Source: Ectocarpus siliculosus
Lineage: Eukaryota; Sar; Phaeophyceae; Ectocarpales; Ectocarpaceae
Length of the DNA stretch: 64,000 nt
Assembly (NCBI GenBank): GCA_000310025.1
Contig: FN648441.1
Coordinates: 124,001-188,000 of the forward strand
Direction: 5' to 3'
Of this stretch, positions 1 to 10,883 are shown one piece after another; the first letter of the stretch is position 1; every line of letters begins with the position of its first letter. The position numbers and the translations under genes were made by a program. Under the pieces are notes generated by a model, which did not search any database, was not told the origin of the DNA, and saw only the letters and a list, made by a program, of their open reading frames with translations.

Positions 1-1923
1 CCACCATGCAAATTTCGTTGCTGGATCCGGCGGAGCACGGTACGGATGTGACGATAGAGGTACTGCCGTCTGAGTTTCGTGACACGAGCTTCAGGAGGAA
101 AGTCTGAGGACGCATCGAAATCGAACAGTCCAGAAACACACGGCGGCGACATCAGACACAGGGAACTGCGGAAACCTTGCAATTCTACCCAGGTTATGCT
201 CGGTACGGATTGTAGCACGTAGGATGGACCAGAGATAGCCGCCATGTAAGGTTCATACGTGCGTGCCCACTTCGTACACCACGTACGACGCCTACTAGCC
301 TGTGGCAATAGAATACAGTTGCCCAAGGCCGTGCAGTCGGGTACTAGCATCGAGCCCGTTCCGCTCGGGAATTTATCGCAGCCGGTGGCGTTGAGCTATC
401 CTGCACCAGGACTCCTACCTCAATGTCGCATGGGTCGGTCCACGTCATACTGACAGTCCTGGGGATGGAATTGACGGAGGGTTCGGGGTCGACGACTTCT
501 CCCACCCAGGTCTAGCCTCAGACAGGCCGCCACAGGACGTTGGAAATGCGCACGAGTTGCAGGTAGGAGACGCGCGATGGCAAGTAAGTGATGAAAACCC
601 TGATACTATATGGGTGAACAGGGTGTGTCGTCTGTAGTCCACTTCGAAGGGCTGATTGCCCTGCTCTCCCTGAAAAGGCTGTGCGGTTCATTGCCGTGGG
701 ACTCAGTCAGTCACATTGTCGGACAGGACACGGGACAACTCGGAAGAGTGAACCGGAGTGCATGCGTGATGGCACGACTTTGTGTGGACGATGCCGTCCT
801 CCTGTTGACAACTTTCTCGACATGGCTACTCTGTACAAACAGAGACACTTTCATGGAATAAAGTTCAGAGAAGCGGTTTCATAACAATCCTTCGTCAACG
901 TAGGCATGCATTGCGCTTAAGCGGGATCTGGGGCCGGTATATCGCCCCGTCCCGGTATTGGAGCGAAGTCAATGGCCTCAAGACTACGGTATGCGTTTTA
1001 CACGAGTACACCCCCCGCAATGTTTGGTGGACCCACCTTGCGCGTGTTTCCGTCCGGCAGAAGCTTGCCGTCGATGGACGAGTAGGAGGTGCGCTCAGCT
1101 ACCACCGTCTGTCACCAATGTATCGATTTTGCAACGGTTGACAGGCGAAGCATTCGGCAACAGTTTCGGTGATTCGACAAGAGTGTCTGCGGCGTTCCCC
1201 TGCCTAAACGCCCAATGACGTATTGCGTGGAAGGCTGCAGGTCGTGTGGCACCAGCTAGGGTATGAAGAACGTTTGAGTGCTATGAGCAAGGCCGTTAAC
1301 CATGCTCTGCCGCATTGTTCGGTGTTAAGACAGTTGGGTCCTGCGGCGCATCAGAAAGGCTTGTCCCCTTCACTGTGTCACCATTCCTCCTTCTCACATC
1401 ACCAGTAGCTGGGCAAGGCACAACACCTGCTGCTCGAGGTCATCATCTGCCAACAACCGGCGGGTGCTTCTCCCCCGGACCTCACCTCCGTAGAGCTGAT
1501 CGTGAATCGCAGCAGGCTAGAGTCTGAAGCATCCTCAAGGCTGTCACATAGCAAATCACCAAGCTCGATGTCTCCCACAACTGAAAGCAGAGTGAGATGC
1601 AAATACGGAAGCGGAGGAGGGATCCGCAAAAGCAAAGAGTCGGAGGCTGAAACAGGGCAAGCCGTTGCGCGCAACAATCGGTCTGAGAATCGGAGTGTAC
1701 AAGTCTATGACTATCATACAAGCCCCAATTTTATAACGATAAAAATAGTTCTTCATTACATGCGGTCGTACCCGCTTTAAAGGCACACCAGAAGGGATAT
1801 GAAAACTCCCCATGATTTTTCTGAGAACCATCGTATCGTGTACCACATGCTAAACGTTGCAGATGTTGTACAGAACGGGCCAAGAGAAAAGAGACAGAAA
1901 AATCAGGTCGAGGCTCAATTTCT
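1..1923. other. Unassigned leading region
   Basis: I see no supported gene, RNA or repeat here. Open frames are all shorter than about 100 codons, several start at non-ATG codons, and opposite strands are open to similar lengths, as expected by chance in mid-GC DNA. The last ~250 bases become AT-richer as the LTR element at 1929 is approached. Confidence 0.4.
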
Positions 1924-1928
1924 TGTTT

Positions 1929-2224
1929 TGTTTGTGGTGCTTTGGATGTGTGTCCGATCTACATGCGTTGTATGCTCCTGATGGGGGGCACGTGAATGGG
2001 TATGAAGTGTATGGGGGGTAGGAGAAGACCCCTGGTGCTGGAGAGAGAAAGAGCCCACGAGATCACTTGCCTGAGGGGCTTGCGTGTCGAATACCAGCTT
2101 GCCTGGGGGGCTTTCGTGACGGATATATACAATAATACATGGTCCTTTTTTATCAGCTGTTCCTGGGATAACATAGTCCCCAGTCTCAACACCACAGACC
2201 GCTGAGGGCGGCAGTGCACCAACA
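1929..2224 (+). repeat. 5' LTR of the TRIM-like element
   Basis: This 296-bp copy starts TGTTTGTGG and ends CACCAACA. It contains a TATA-like GGATATATACAATAATAC stretch near 2122-2140 that could serve as the U3 promoter. It is nearly identical to 2996-3274 apart from an extra block at 2140-2157. Confidence 0.8.
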
Positions 2225-2983
2225 CGATATATTTTTTTCTGCGTTGTTTTTGGTTTTTTGTTGTTGGTTTCTTTGCAGCGGCGTTTGTCTCTTCTTGCTG
2301 TCTCTGCATCTGCAATCATGGGGGGGAATGTCATGTGTGACTATGATTACAGAGTGCATGCACATCAATTGATATTTTTGTTGTTTCTCCTATGTTTTTG
2401 GACATGTCTCAGCAGGGGGGCTGTTCACGTGAAGATATAACGTTGGGAGGATAGTTTCTTGGGATGTCACAGCAGGGGGACTGTATGCATGGGTGGATGT
2501 TTTTTTTTGCCTTGTTTTCTATCGTTTCTTGGACAACAGCGATGGCATCGATTTGCGGTTGCGCGCTGTTTAGGGATTGGTCCTTGGACATTATCCTGGA
2601 GGAAGGGTTTGACGTATTTTTGACGATTAATGGTTGGGGCCAATGTGCTTTCCGAATTCTCGTTTTGATTGGTCAAGAAATTGAGTTTTTGTTTTGTTTG
2701 AGGATTTGGTATTCAACGCTCTTGAAGCTATTTTTCCAGAAAATGTTTGTTTCGTTCCAACGATTTTTCTGATGTAACACGAATAATTGATGGGTGTTTT
2801 TTCCGAGGATGATTCTTTTGTGTCAACGGTTTGAGATAATGTCTAGGGACGAATGCATTGGATTCATTCGTGAATAGACTGATGGAGACGCTTTGTGTTA
2901 AATGCGTGATCAGTTTTTGTAGAGGATGTTTCTCAAGTGGTCATTTGCGTTTTTGTATTGGTTGGGAGATCCTACGGCATATC

Positions 2984-2995
2984 AAGTAGGGGGGC
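2984..2995 (+). promoter_or_regulatory. Polypurine tract of the TRIM-like element
   Basis: AAGTAGGGGGGC abuts the 3' LTR, the position where plus-strand DNA synthesis is primed in LTR elements. Two related motifs (CAGCAGGGGGGCTGT near 2410 and CAGCAGGGGGACTGT near 2470) occur inside the element without an LTR behind them. Confidence 0.65.
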
Positions 2996-3274
2996 TGTTT
3001 GTGGTACTTTGGATGTGTTTCCGATCTACATGCGTCGTATGCGCCTGATGGGGGGCACGTGAATGGGTATGAAGTGTATGGGGGGTAGGAGAAGACCCCT
3101 GGTGCTGGAGAGAGAAAGAGCCCACGAGCTCACTTGCCTGAGGGGCTTGCGTGTCGAATACCAGCTTGCCTGAGGGGCTTGCGTGACGGATATATACAAT
3201 AATACACTGTTCCTGGGATAACATAGTCCCCAGTCTAAACACCACAGACCGCTGAGGGCGGCAGTGCACTAACA
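2996..3274 (+). repeat. 3' LTR of the TRIM-like element
   Basis: This 279-bp copy starts TGTTTGTGG and ends CACTAACA, followed by the TGTTT target duplication. The high identity to the left LTR indicates a fairly recent insertion. Confidence 0.8.
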
Positions 3275-3484
3275 TGTTTCATCGCCACTGCCGTTTTGCG
3301 GAGTTTAGTCTAGGACCACCTCTGAGTGGTGGTGTTTATTTGCCCTATATTCTGTATTTACGTGAAATACTAGTTTCCGTTTCTGGAAATATTTCTTAAA
3401 CGGCAGGACTGTTCTGTACACGCGGGGTCGTTTCTTCTCCACGCCCCCCCCCCCCGCACAACAATCGGGCGCGAACGCGAGAAA

Positions 3485-3655
3485 TTTTCCCGGAAGGCCA
3501 ACCCCCCCGAAGGGTGTGTGTGTGGGTANNNNNNNNNNNNNNNNNNNNNNNNNNNNNNNNNNNNNNNNNNNNNNNNNNNNNNNNNNNNNNNNNNNNNNNN
3601 NNNNNNNNNNNNNNNNCCTAACCCTCCGGATGGCTGTGTGTGTGGGTACACAGAG
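3485..3655. repeat. Tandem repeat around an assembly gap (88 N)
   Basis: The run of N at 3529-3616 is bracketed by two copies of a GT-rich unit (ACCCCCCCGAAGGGTGTGTG and ACCCTCCGGATGGCTGTGTG, each continuing TGTGGGTA). The gap therefore probably hides more copies of the same short unit. Open frames across the N run carry no information. Confidence 0.6.
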
Positions 3656-4260
3656 ATTCCTTTCGAGAAAGATAGAAAACGACGAAGTAGGCCTGAGTCG
3701 TCTTACATCGTCGATGACAGCCCCCAGCCTTGGCTAGAGCGAATTTGCTCCAATTTGTACAGGAAGGGAAGGATGGCGAATGCGGTGAAACGCTGCACCA
3801 AATCCTTCTTTCTGAGAGCTGTGCGTTCGGTCAATCGTGAAACTCTAGTTAAGGGTATAGGGAAGGAACGGGGGGGGGGGGGGGTGCAAGCCATGAATGG
3901 TTACCAGAAACATTCCGTTCGTTGTAGTCGCATTCTTGGCTGTATCCTTGTTGCACTAGCATTCCGCGCAGAGGAACAAGTGGGTTGACAGCGTACCCTC
4001 GACTTCACGCTCTTGTTCTAGCTACAACTTGTTCACCAAAGAAGTTCAAATGTGAGGTTTACCACACATAATCATGTAGAGAGTTGCAGCATCGATGCCT
4101 TCGGGTGCGGTGAAGAGACCAGACTTCGGGGGTACCTTGGTATATGTTTTCCTTGGCTGTTCGTCTAGGCGCATCTTTCGACGAATAGAACGCCCCCGTT
4201 GACACCAGGGATGGTGGTACCGCTGTCCACTAAGACGTTCGAAAGTTTTCCCGCGTGAAA
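3640..4260 (+). repeat. Diverged dispersed repeat, copy 1
   Basis: Patches of this stretch match 6960-7700 in the same order and orientation: GAGATTCCTTTCG, a block with TTTGTACAGGAAGGGAAGG, CAGAGGAAC, and a GCATCTTT/CCAGGGATGGTG block. Identity is moderate with many indels. A G15 run (about 3870-3884) and a CA microsatellite (4262-4291) lie in or next to it. No family is recognised. Confidence 0.45.
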
Positions 4261-4426
4261 GACACACACATGACACACACACACACACAAAAAGGTGTGT
4301 CTCACATTAAAACCGGACGACTATGTATGGATGATCCGGTTAAATATTGCCGGAATCGCTTGGGAACATGTTTCGAGTAACACGCGATTGATCGCGGATC
4401 GTTTGGTCGGAGAAGAATTGGTTAGA

Positions 4427-4540
4427 TTTCTTATCGACCAATAAAACACGAAAAAAAAAACGAAACCGTGTTTTCTTGAACACATATGGGGGATATGGAG
4501 GCGTTTTTCCCCGAAAGCGTAAAAAGAAGGAGCCGGGTTT
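4427..4540 (+). repeat. Direct flanking repeat, left copy
   Basis: This ~110-bp stretch, beginning CTTATCGACCAATAAAACAC and ending GAAGGAGCCGGGTTT, recurs in the same orientation at about 16500-16607, apart from a 10-bp internal difference. The two copies lie outside a pair of ~950-bp inverted repeats. Confidence 0.8.
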
Positions 4541-4552
4541 ATTGGGGGCTTG

Positions 4553-4882
4553 CTACTTAAACGAATCCGTGTTTTTGACAGAAGCATCGGACAAGCGCAC
4601 CGCGGGCGCTGTAACATCACTGAGAACGCTAGAAAGACCTGCCAGACTCACGTCCAGGTCTGTTGTGGAGATGGACAAGCGGCAGAAGCGGCGTTCAGTC
4701 CGTTCTTGGCCCAAAACTAGGCATTGCGTGGTGCTCTCGTCTTCAACTAACTGCTGCTGTTGGTGCTGGGTTATTTTTTCAATCACACATAGCAAACACG
4801 GAAACAGTAGAACGAGTACAGCAGCAGCACCAAGACCTCCAACGTGCTGATTCCTTCGGCTCGGCTGTCTATCTGATACCAT
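4553..4882 (-). CDS. Hypothetical single-pass membrane protein in the inverted repeat (left copy)
   Basis: Starting at the ATG at 4882, this frame gives about 109 residues: a basic N-terminus (RRNQH), one hydrophobic stretch rich in Val/Leu/Phe/Cys (about residues 17-36, suited to a membrane anchor), a Gln tract, then a Thr/Ser-rich polar tail. The copy at 16173-16553 keeps the same frame across most of its length despite substitutions and small indels, but the C-termini differ because the repeat ends there. Conservation may reflect recent duplication rather than selection. I recognise no family. It may be part of a repeat, not a host gene. Confidence 0.3.
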   Translation of the reverse strand: MVSDRQPSRRNQHVGGLGAAAVLVLLFPCLLCVIEKITQHQQQQLVEDESTTQCLVLGQERTERRFCRLSISTTDLDVSLAGLSSVLSDVTAPAVRLSDASVKNTDSFK

Positions 4883-5510
4883 CTCCCGGCGCCGTGCTGC
4901 TTCGTGGGTATTGGGTGCTTGGATGTTGCTCAATAAAGTGTGTGAGAGACGTGTGCCACCTCACCAAAATGCCGTTGGAAAAAATGTGGCGAGATGATCT
5001 GTTTTTGGTCGGACGCATCAACATCAATCCAAGGCACCACGCAGCAGTAGAGCAACAGGGCCTCCGACACGCAAGTTCTTTCGGATTGGCCATCTATATG
5101 ATGCTGGCCGTCAGCGCGGCTGCCGCCCTATGATTGTTGAGCTCGTCTACCTTTCGGCAGGTGGTGGTCAAAGATGGGAGTCGCAACCGTGAAAAATGAG
5201 CTGGCAAACTGAAGAAATCGCAAGCAACACCCAGGTGGCGACACTCCGCCCTGCGTCTGTTGTTGCTGAAAACTGAAAACAGCAGGCCAGGTGGACGGGA
5301 TCTTTCTAAGTGTGTTGTCCTCTGTGTCAGGTGTTGCTTATTGCGCTTGCACCGCTGCTCTGTGGTGAGCAATACCATGTCAACCTGTTGTGTGTCGAGC
5401 AAAACGTGTATTCAGGGAAGGAAACGAACTCTTCGCGATGACATCACGATTATAGAACAAGGGAAAAATAATCGGATCTTCTTTTCACCGTTCCGTGAAA
5501 AAAAGCGTTA
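4553..5510 (-). repeat. ~950-bp inverted repeat, left arm
   Basis: The reverse complement of this block matches 15555-16495 over its whole length at roughly 95% by eye. Homology fades near GTTCCGT at about 5500. It carries the small ORF listed separately and, on the opposite strand, a frame (5260-5511) matched in the partner arm. The block also contains an internal diverged duplication of a stretch reading roughly ATGGTATCATATAGACAGCC. Confidence 0.85.
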
Positions 5511-5699
5511 ATGCTTTCTCTGAAAGTGGGTGTAGGATGTTGTTAAAATGAAGGTAGGCACCGATGGCAGTTAAAGTTTCTGTGAAGGTGGAGTCCCCAT
5601 GATGGAGGTTCGTGTGTGATTTAAGGAGATGTAAAGGTGCATTATTTGTTTCCCATCGCCGTGCCCAGTACCCCTCCATTATGTGATACACATCCAGAA

Positions 5700-6480
5700 C
5701 TCAGAACTGTGGCAGGGGATGCTCGGGCGGGGGAGTCGTCGAAGAGATGGCGGCGAGACATGGAGTCGAAGACTGTAGAAGGAGTGCGAAGTAACAGAAG
5801 GAGTGCGAAGTAGCCGGAGTAGCTTCAGAGGAGTGGGAGGAGTGGGCCGGGGTAGCCATCGAGAGTGGAGGTAGAAAGGAGTGTATTTTCGTATTTTCCG
5901 GACCTTTAGAAGGGACTATCGAAACCGGAGCACACAACAACACCGTTGCCGGAATCGGAACAAACAACAGACCATTCCGACGCGAGAGCGGTGAAGAAAG
6001 AAAAGCTGTCCCTATATGCTTTCTGGGAAATCGTAGACATACAGACAGGTACTTTCTGACGCTATGAATCCATTGCTAATCTGTCTCAGACTCTTTTCTA
6101 TATGATAGAGATGGTTTCGTTGTGTCATAATAAGAAAAGAAAAAAAAAATAAAATAAATAAAGACAACGTGGATACACAGTCTACAGACACATACACACC
6201 GAGAGGAGAGAGAGAGAGAATACGGTGCCAAGGTGATAGGAGGTGAGTGCATACCGTGTGAAGGTGTTAGAAGAAAAAACAAATGTACAGCAGTAGCACA
6301 CGGTATCGGAACAAACAACAGACCATTCCGACGCGAGCGCGGTCAAGAGAGAAGAAGGCGAAAATGAAAAGAGAATGTAATGTGGATAGATAGATAAACA
6401 GACCGTCAGAGACATAGAGAGACGGAGGAACGGAGGAGAAGGAGACACACACAGAGAGGGCTGTACTTCGAGTGGAATGC
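5700..6480. repeat. GA-rich low-complexity region with a 54-bp direct repeat
   Basis: The block ATCGGAACAAACAACAGACC (continuing ATTCCGACGCGAG) occurs at about 5950 and again at about 6305. The stretch is purine-rich (GAGAGA, GGAGGA) on the plus strand, which explains the long Ser/Leu-rich frames on the minus strand. No gene is supported. Confidence 0.5.
6005..6150 (+). repeat. Dispersed ~140-bp repeat with A-rich end, copy 1
   Basis: This stretch matches 50338-50476 in the same orientation, sharing TGTCCCTATATGCT, GTAGACATACAG, TACTTTCTGACGCTATGAAT, a TATGATAGAGATG block and an A-rich 3' end. The A-rich end and size resemble a SINE or a LINE 3' fragment, but no pol III boxes were identified. 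Confidence 0.6.
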
Positions 6481-6959
6481 GTGGTATGATGGTACAGAGC
6501 GGGGTGACAGCAACAGGCGAGAGAGATAAAAGCGGAAGACAAAAAAGTGGAAAGTCCACCAAACAAAACAAAGTGCCAAATTTCCACAGGAAATGCTACT
6601 CTGTGAGAGCCCGAGAAGACCGGAAGAGCGCGCTCACAGAAGAAGCCGAAAGAAGCGAAATCAAGCGTTCTCAGAGAAAACTTAAATTGAAAGAAGACTA
6701 TTGTTGCCATTTGTTGGCCAGAAAAGCGCGATTCCGTCAGATTAATAAGATTGAATATACAGTCGTCCCCGCCTTAAAGCCACTTGGCTTCAGGAAAACC
6801 CCCGGGTTATTGACACCTTTGTTCAAACCGTGTTGCCCCGTGGATGGAAAACATTGTAGGGTGTATCATTAATACTCCACGGGCCCACCGAAAAAAATCA
6901 CAACACGCCAAGGCGGCAAGAAATAGCTCCGCGAGTTCTGCCTGTGCGGCTGTCTGTGT

Positions 6960-7700
6960 CGGTATGCGAGATTCCTTTCGGGCGAAGAAGGAGACACGGC
7001 GGTGCGTGGTGGTAGGCCTGGGTGGTGAAAAAGCTATTATATATTAATAGTCGATCACAGAGGCTGAGGTGCACTCTTATTCCCTCTTCTTGAGCAGCTT
7101 CGGTTGGTCCTATTTGTACGAGGGAAGGGAAGGGAAGAGATGGAAAAAACGCGAAAACTCGGGGTACAGAACCCGCACTCAACACGACATGAATATTTTA
7201 ACACAATGGGGGACTCGGTCGTTTCTTGAGCCAAAATCAGAGGTTGAACCTTGACCCGACCTTGACGTTTCTTTACTTGCTACCTTTTTTCGAGTTTGCT
7301 GGGAATTCGTTCACTCTCAAGTCAAGCATACGGGAGGGGGTCGAAGACACGATTCGCGATTTCTTATGGAACAGGTAATGTTTTTCCGTGTCGTCCTTGT
7401 TGTGCCTTACTGGAATACCGCTCAGAGGAACCAGGGTGCGTTGATAGCGTACCGCCGTCGACCAAAGGCTGTATATATTCCATCCTATCTAAAGCTTTAA
7501 TCAACATTGAACTACTTGATTTGAACACGTATTGGAACGAATTTCGGGACGCTCCCGCGACGATGCCCGCCGTTTTTCATATTCAGTGATCGTGCTCGTA
7601 AAGGTGCATCTTTTGACGTTTGGCACGTCGCCATTGACCCAGGGGATGGTGCGATACTGTTGTCCCCGGAAACCCTAAATAAACTCCCCGCGATAAAGGT
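6960..7700 (+). repeat. Diverged dispersed repeat, copy 2
   Basis: This is the partner of 3640-4260. On the minus strand, both copies show a short conserved peptide pattern (LSRG...HHP...KM.L.E) at 7583-7765 and 4046-4288. The source may once have been coding, but neither copy holds a long frame. Confidence 0.4.
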
Positions 7701-7942
7701 GCACAAAGACGATAGCGAGGTTTTTCTTCACAGCGGGGTCGGGGGTCGACTGCAGTGCAGTACATGCCGCTTCAGGCGTACTATGTCGAGGGCAAATATC
7801 TGCCGCTTTGGGGAAAATTCTGTGGTGGGGAGGGAAATTGTTTTCCTGATCTTTTCGGTATCCTGTACCTGATACATACACCGGATTTCGACTCCTCTTA
7901 CCCGTCGTGTGGTTGCTGCAAAATTGTTTTGCTTGCCATTTC

Positions 7943-8251
7943 TCACGTCGCCCATGTAGGTTTTACCCGTAAGCGCAATGATTGTTTGACAACGCCAGTG
8001 CTTGTCTCACCAGTGGTCAGCTCATCGGTCTCGAGCACCTCAACCAGCTCTTCTTCAACTTGATGTTCGTCTTCAGGGATCGCATGTACATGACCGACGC
8101 CCGTGTCCTTGACGTCCTCCTCAGCGAATCTTGCTAGGCCATATCGAGATGCTGATGGTACCCGGCCACCAGAGGGTTGGGCGAAAGCGAGGTGGTCGGC
8201 AAGGAGGACGCACAGAGCCAACAGGAAGCAGTAGCTCCCAGCCAGCTTCAT
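7943..8251 (-). CDS. Putative secreted acidic protein, first exon or short ORF
   Basis: From the ATG at 8251 the frame runs about 102 codons. Residues 1-24 form a classical signal peptide: Lys near the start, a Leu/Ala/Val/Cys-rich core, and an AFA|QP-like cleavage site. The mature part is polar and then strongly acidic (EDEHQVEEELVEVLETDE). A GTGAGA at 8010-8005 on the coding strand would be a good splice donor in the Thr/Gly-rich part; another, GTAAAA, lies at 7966. The true coding may therefore be a first exon ending at 8011 or 7967, with the rest unidentified downstream. No family is recognised. The frame extends 22 codons upstream from a non-ATG codon, which was not used. Confidence 0.42.
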   Translation of the reverse strand: MKLAGSYCFLLALCVLLADHLAFAQPSGGRVPSASRYGLARFAEEDVKDTGVGHVHAIPEDEHQVEEELVEVLETDELTTGETSTGVVKQSLRLRVKPTWAT

Positions 8252-8259
8252 TCTGTACC

Positions 8260-9570
8260 GCGGAATGGCGCGAAAAGGCGAGGATGACTGTTGCAGTTGT
8301 GGTTTTTCGCAAGGCACAATCTACCGAAACTGCAGCCAAATGTAGGTTTCAATCGCAATAATAGGATTGGTGTTGCTGCAGAAACAATAGAACCAAAAAA
8401 GAAATGTTGACCGCGGTGTTTTCTGCGGCCGATTTCTCTCAACTCGCGAAAGCTACGAGCACGAGATCGCGGAGGTGCCTTCAAGCGACTTACGCCTCGA
8501 CGCGACACCGGTGCCAAACGCAAGCATTGTGTGCTGCTTCTTCCCACACCGGCATCCTCTGCGTTTCTCTCTTCACCGCTGCTGAATCCCTGAGCTCAAG
8601 AACGTTACGACTACGACACTCGCGGCCCTGCCTCCGTGATGACGTCCTAACGAAGCGGTCTTTCTTCTACTTTGCTCTTCAAAAACACATCGAAAAGGTC
8701 GGAAGGTCGTTACCGATACCCACTAGAGGCTTTTTTTTTTTACCCGGGATGGGAATCTATTACCATGAACCGAGGTACGGCCTTTCAGTGCAAAACGCAA
8801 CGAGTTCATCACCGTCTGTCTGAAGAGAGTATGGAAGTTGTCTCCACGTAACATCGTGCGTGCCCTTTTCGCGGTGGTTCGCGTGTGAACACGGAAGAAG
8901 GCGGGCGTTGTCAAAGAGGATCGGGATGGGTATCGAATAAGAAGTGTACCGAGAGACCCACCAGTTTTTGAATATGACGAGACAACAACAACAACAACGT
9001 ATTGCCCGTCTTTGTACGCCGTTCGTGACGTGGTCGTTTTGTCACACGAACGTCCAATCCGTGCAAAGGAAAGCGGACCTCGGATTGATTAGGGTGCGTG
9101 AGAAGGTGCGTGAGCAGGACGAGTTTTTTCGGAACAGCACTCGCCAGCCAAGCGGCTCTCAGCAATTGTGTTCACAGCTTGACAGCTTGGCACTACAATC
9201 ACCACTGACGCTGTAATAATGGTCCGACTTTCCTATTATTGCATGTGATAACCACGCAGCTCCAGCAGGGTTAATTAACACATTGTGGCTAATGGGTCAG
9301 TACGGACATACCAAGGTACTGGGTAGAGAGAGATCGGAACGTTTTATAATGTGAAGACAACAACAACAACAACAACAACAGTACGCGGTGCAGCCGCGTA
9401 CTCGACAAGTTCGCGGCCGCTAGGCCGTGCGTTGGCCGTGGGGGGGGGATGGGGTTGGTTGGGGTGAGCAACCTAGCCTTGCTCGCGTGAGGAACCTAGC
9501 CTGAGTGTCTCCAAGGCTCTCCCGTAGGTTGCATACGATATCGTGTGACCACGGGTTGGAATTTAATCGG
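8260..9570. other. No gene recognised
   Basis: This stretch holds only short overlapping frames, two CAA microsatellites (about 8985-9000 and 9358-9381) and a G9 run near 9440. It includes the region upstream of the putative secreted-protein gene on the minus strand, where a promoter would lie, but no core element is convincing. Confidence 0.35.
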
Positions 9571-10881
9571 CACTAGTGCTGTGAGCGCTGATTTGAAGTT
9601 AATAAAAAAAAAAAAACGATACCACAGACCCTGGTCCCCAATTATCAAAGCTCGATTACGCCACGACGAAGAAGATGCCGAAATTGAGGTATACGTTTAA
9701 ACTTTTCGGAATAGCTCTCGACGATACGGCTCCAACGCCGCCATTTTGGGCACCGTCACTGCTTCTCCTGGGTCGAGATATGGAGCTTCGAAAATTGGTC
9801 CAGGGGGTATGACATCTCATGCAACCTCCACGGCAGTACACGGCAAATCACCACGGCAAAAGGCGTCCGGGTCCGCGTCAGCTGCCGGTGTCAGAGGAAA
9901 TCGGAACGACTTTTCGTCGGGGTAAAGCAACTGCTGTATGTAGCATCGGGTGCATACGCGCGTGCATGCAGAAGACCCTAGCGTTGTATCGGGTCCACAT
10001 ACGCGCGTGCGTGCATAAGATCCTAGCGTTGCGTCGGGTGTATGCGTGTGCGTGCACAACAAAAGAATCCTAGGAGAAACGGATGCGCTGCTGTCTGTCC
10101 GAACTTCTCCGTCGAAAGGGTGTGAGTGTGAAGTCATCGCCATCCAGCCTCACCTCTTTGAAAGAAGACAACAGCAGCAGTGACAAGATGTACTGTAGAC
10201 ACCGGCAGACACCGTGTCCAGCCCGGCGGCGGGTGTGAATCTATTGCTGAAAGGAAGAACGTGACAGTCGCGCGAGTGTGGGGGCCTTCCCAGTTCCTTC
10301 GCTTTCCTTCCACCGTCACCCCGAGCAGCCTCGTTGTGAACCTCCAACAGTTAGTTGATGTGAGGTCAGCGGACCGTTGATGAGTCCACGTAGATGGCGA
10401 GCATTCGATGTGGGCATTCGATGTGCTCGAGGTGTGGTAATGCTCCGAGGTCGAAGTAAGTGGCGCACGGCTGGTGGTCTGGTGATCACGCAGCAGCCAA
10501 TCTTGCATGACCGTTTGGTGTGCTTCGGAACCTCCACCCGCCTCAGCAGCTCTTACCTATCGCTATTGGGTCGGGAGGGACACACCTGCTTTGTGCCACC
10601 CAAAGCTCGGTCGGCCACATAGTTGCGGCTGAGTGGTTCGGCAGGCGACCTCCCAACCTTAACCTTCTTCTGACGTTTGGGACATGGGTCGAATCTACGC
10701 GCAGTTCGTGCACACACGAAACTAACAAGACATGTAAACCGTAAAATCGGGTCTGCAAACACGAATTCAAATTCGGCACGAAAATGGATGTAGGCGTCCT
10801 GGTTATAACATGTTGAAATTATGTGCATTTTCTTTTCGTTTTTTTTTTTGTCTTCGCTTCAAATCAGCGCTCACAGCACTA
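9571..10881. mobile_element. TIR element, 1.3 kb, probably non-autonomous
   Basis: The left end reads CACTAGTGCTGTGAGCGCTG (continuing ATTTGAAG, 9571-9598), and its reverse complement is at 10855-10881 with only the outermost base differing. Just inside both ends lies an A-run followed by CGA, also inverted, so the inverted repeat extends about 50 bp. No frame in the interior resembles a transposase. The CACTA start recalls the CACTA superfamily, but the right end reads TAGTA and I see no clear target duplication, so class is open. The right end abuts the satellite array in mid-unit, suggesting insertion into or beside it. Confidence 0.72.
9945..10073 (+). repeat. Short tandem repeat, 3 units of ~45-51 bp
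   Basis: Three imperfect units share a TCGGGT, CATACGCGCGTGCGTGCA and GATCCTAGCGTTG order. The array lies within the TIR element. Confidence 0.6.
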
Positions 10882-10883
10882 GT

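Larger units (their letters stand above)
1929..3274 (+). mobile_element. TRIM-like miniature LTR retrotransposon
   Basis: Two direct repeats (1929-2224 and 2996-3274) begin TGTT and end AACA, the usual inverted LTR termini. The right copy lacks ~17 bases present in the left copy just after the TATA-like stretch. A polypurine tract ending in a G run (2984-2995) lies immediately before the right repeat. The pentamer TGTTT stands directly outside both ends (1924-1928 and 3275-3279), consistent with a 5-bp target-site duplication. The ~770-bp interior has no convincing ORF and no obvious primer-binding site after the left LTR. The short LTRs, size of 1.35 kb and lack of coding match terminal-repeat retrotransposons in miniature. 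Strand is set by the polypurine tract. Because the target duplication equals the first five LTR bases, the left boundary could shift slightly. Confidence 0.82.

Noticed and set aside
3614-3630. Interstitial telomere (CCTAACCC)
   Set aside because: There is a single copy at the gap edge; no (TTAGGG)n tract exists in the window.
3370-3988. Frames across the first N run
   Set aside because: The open length comes from N and a GT-rich tandem repeat.
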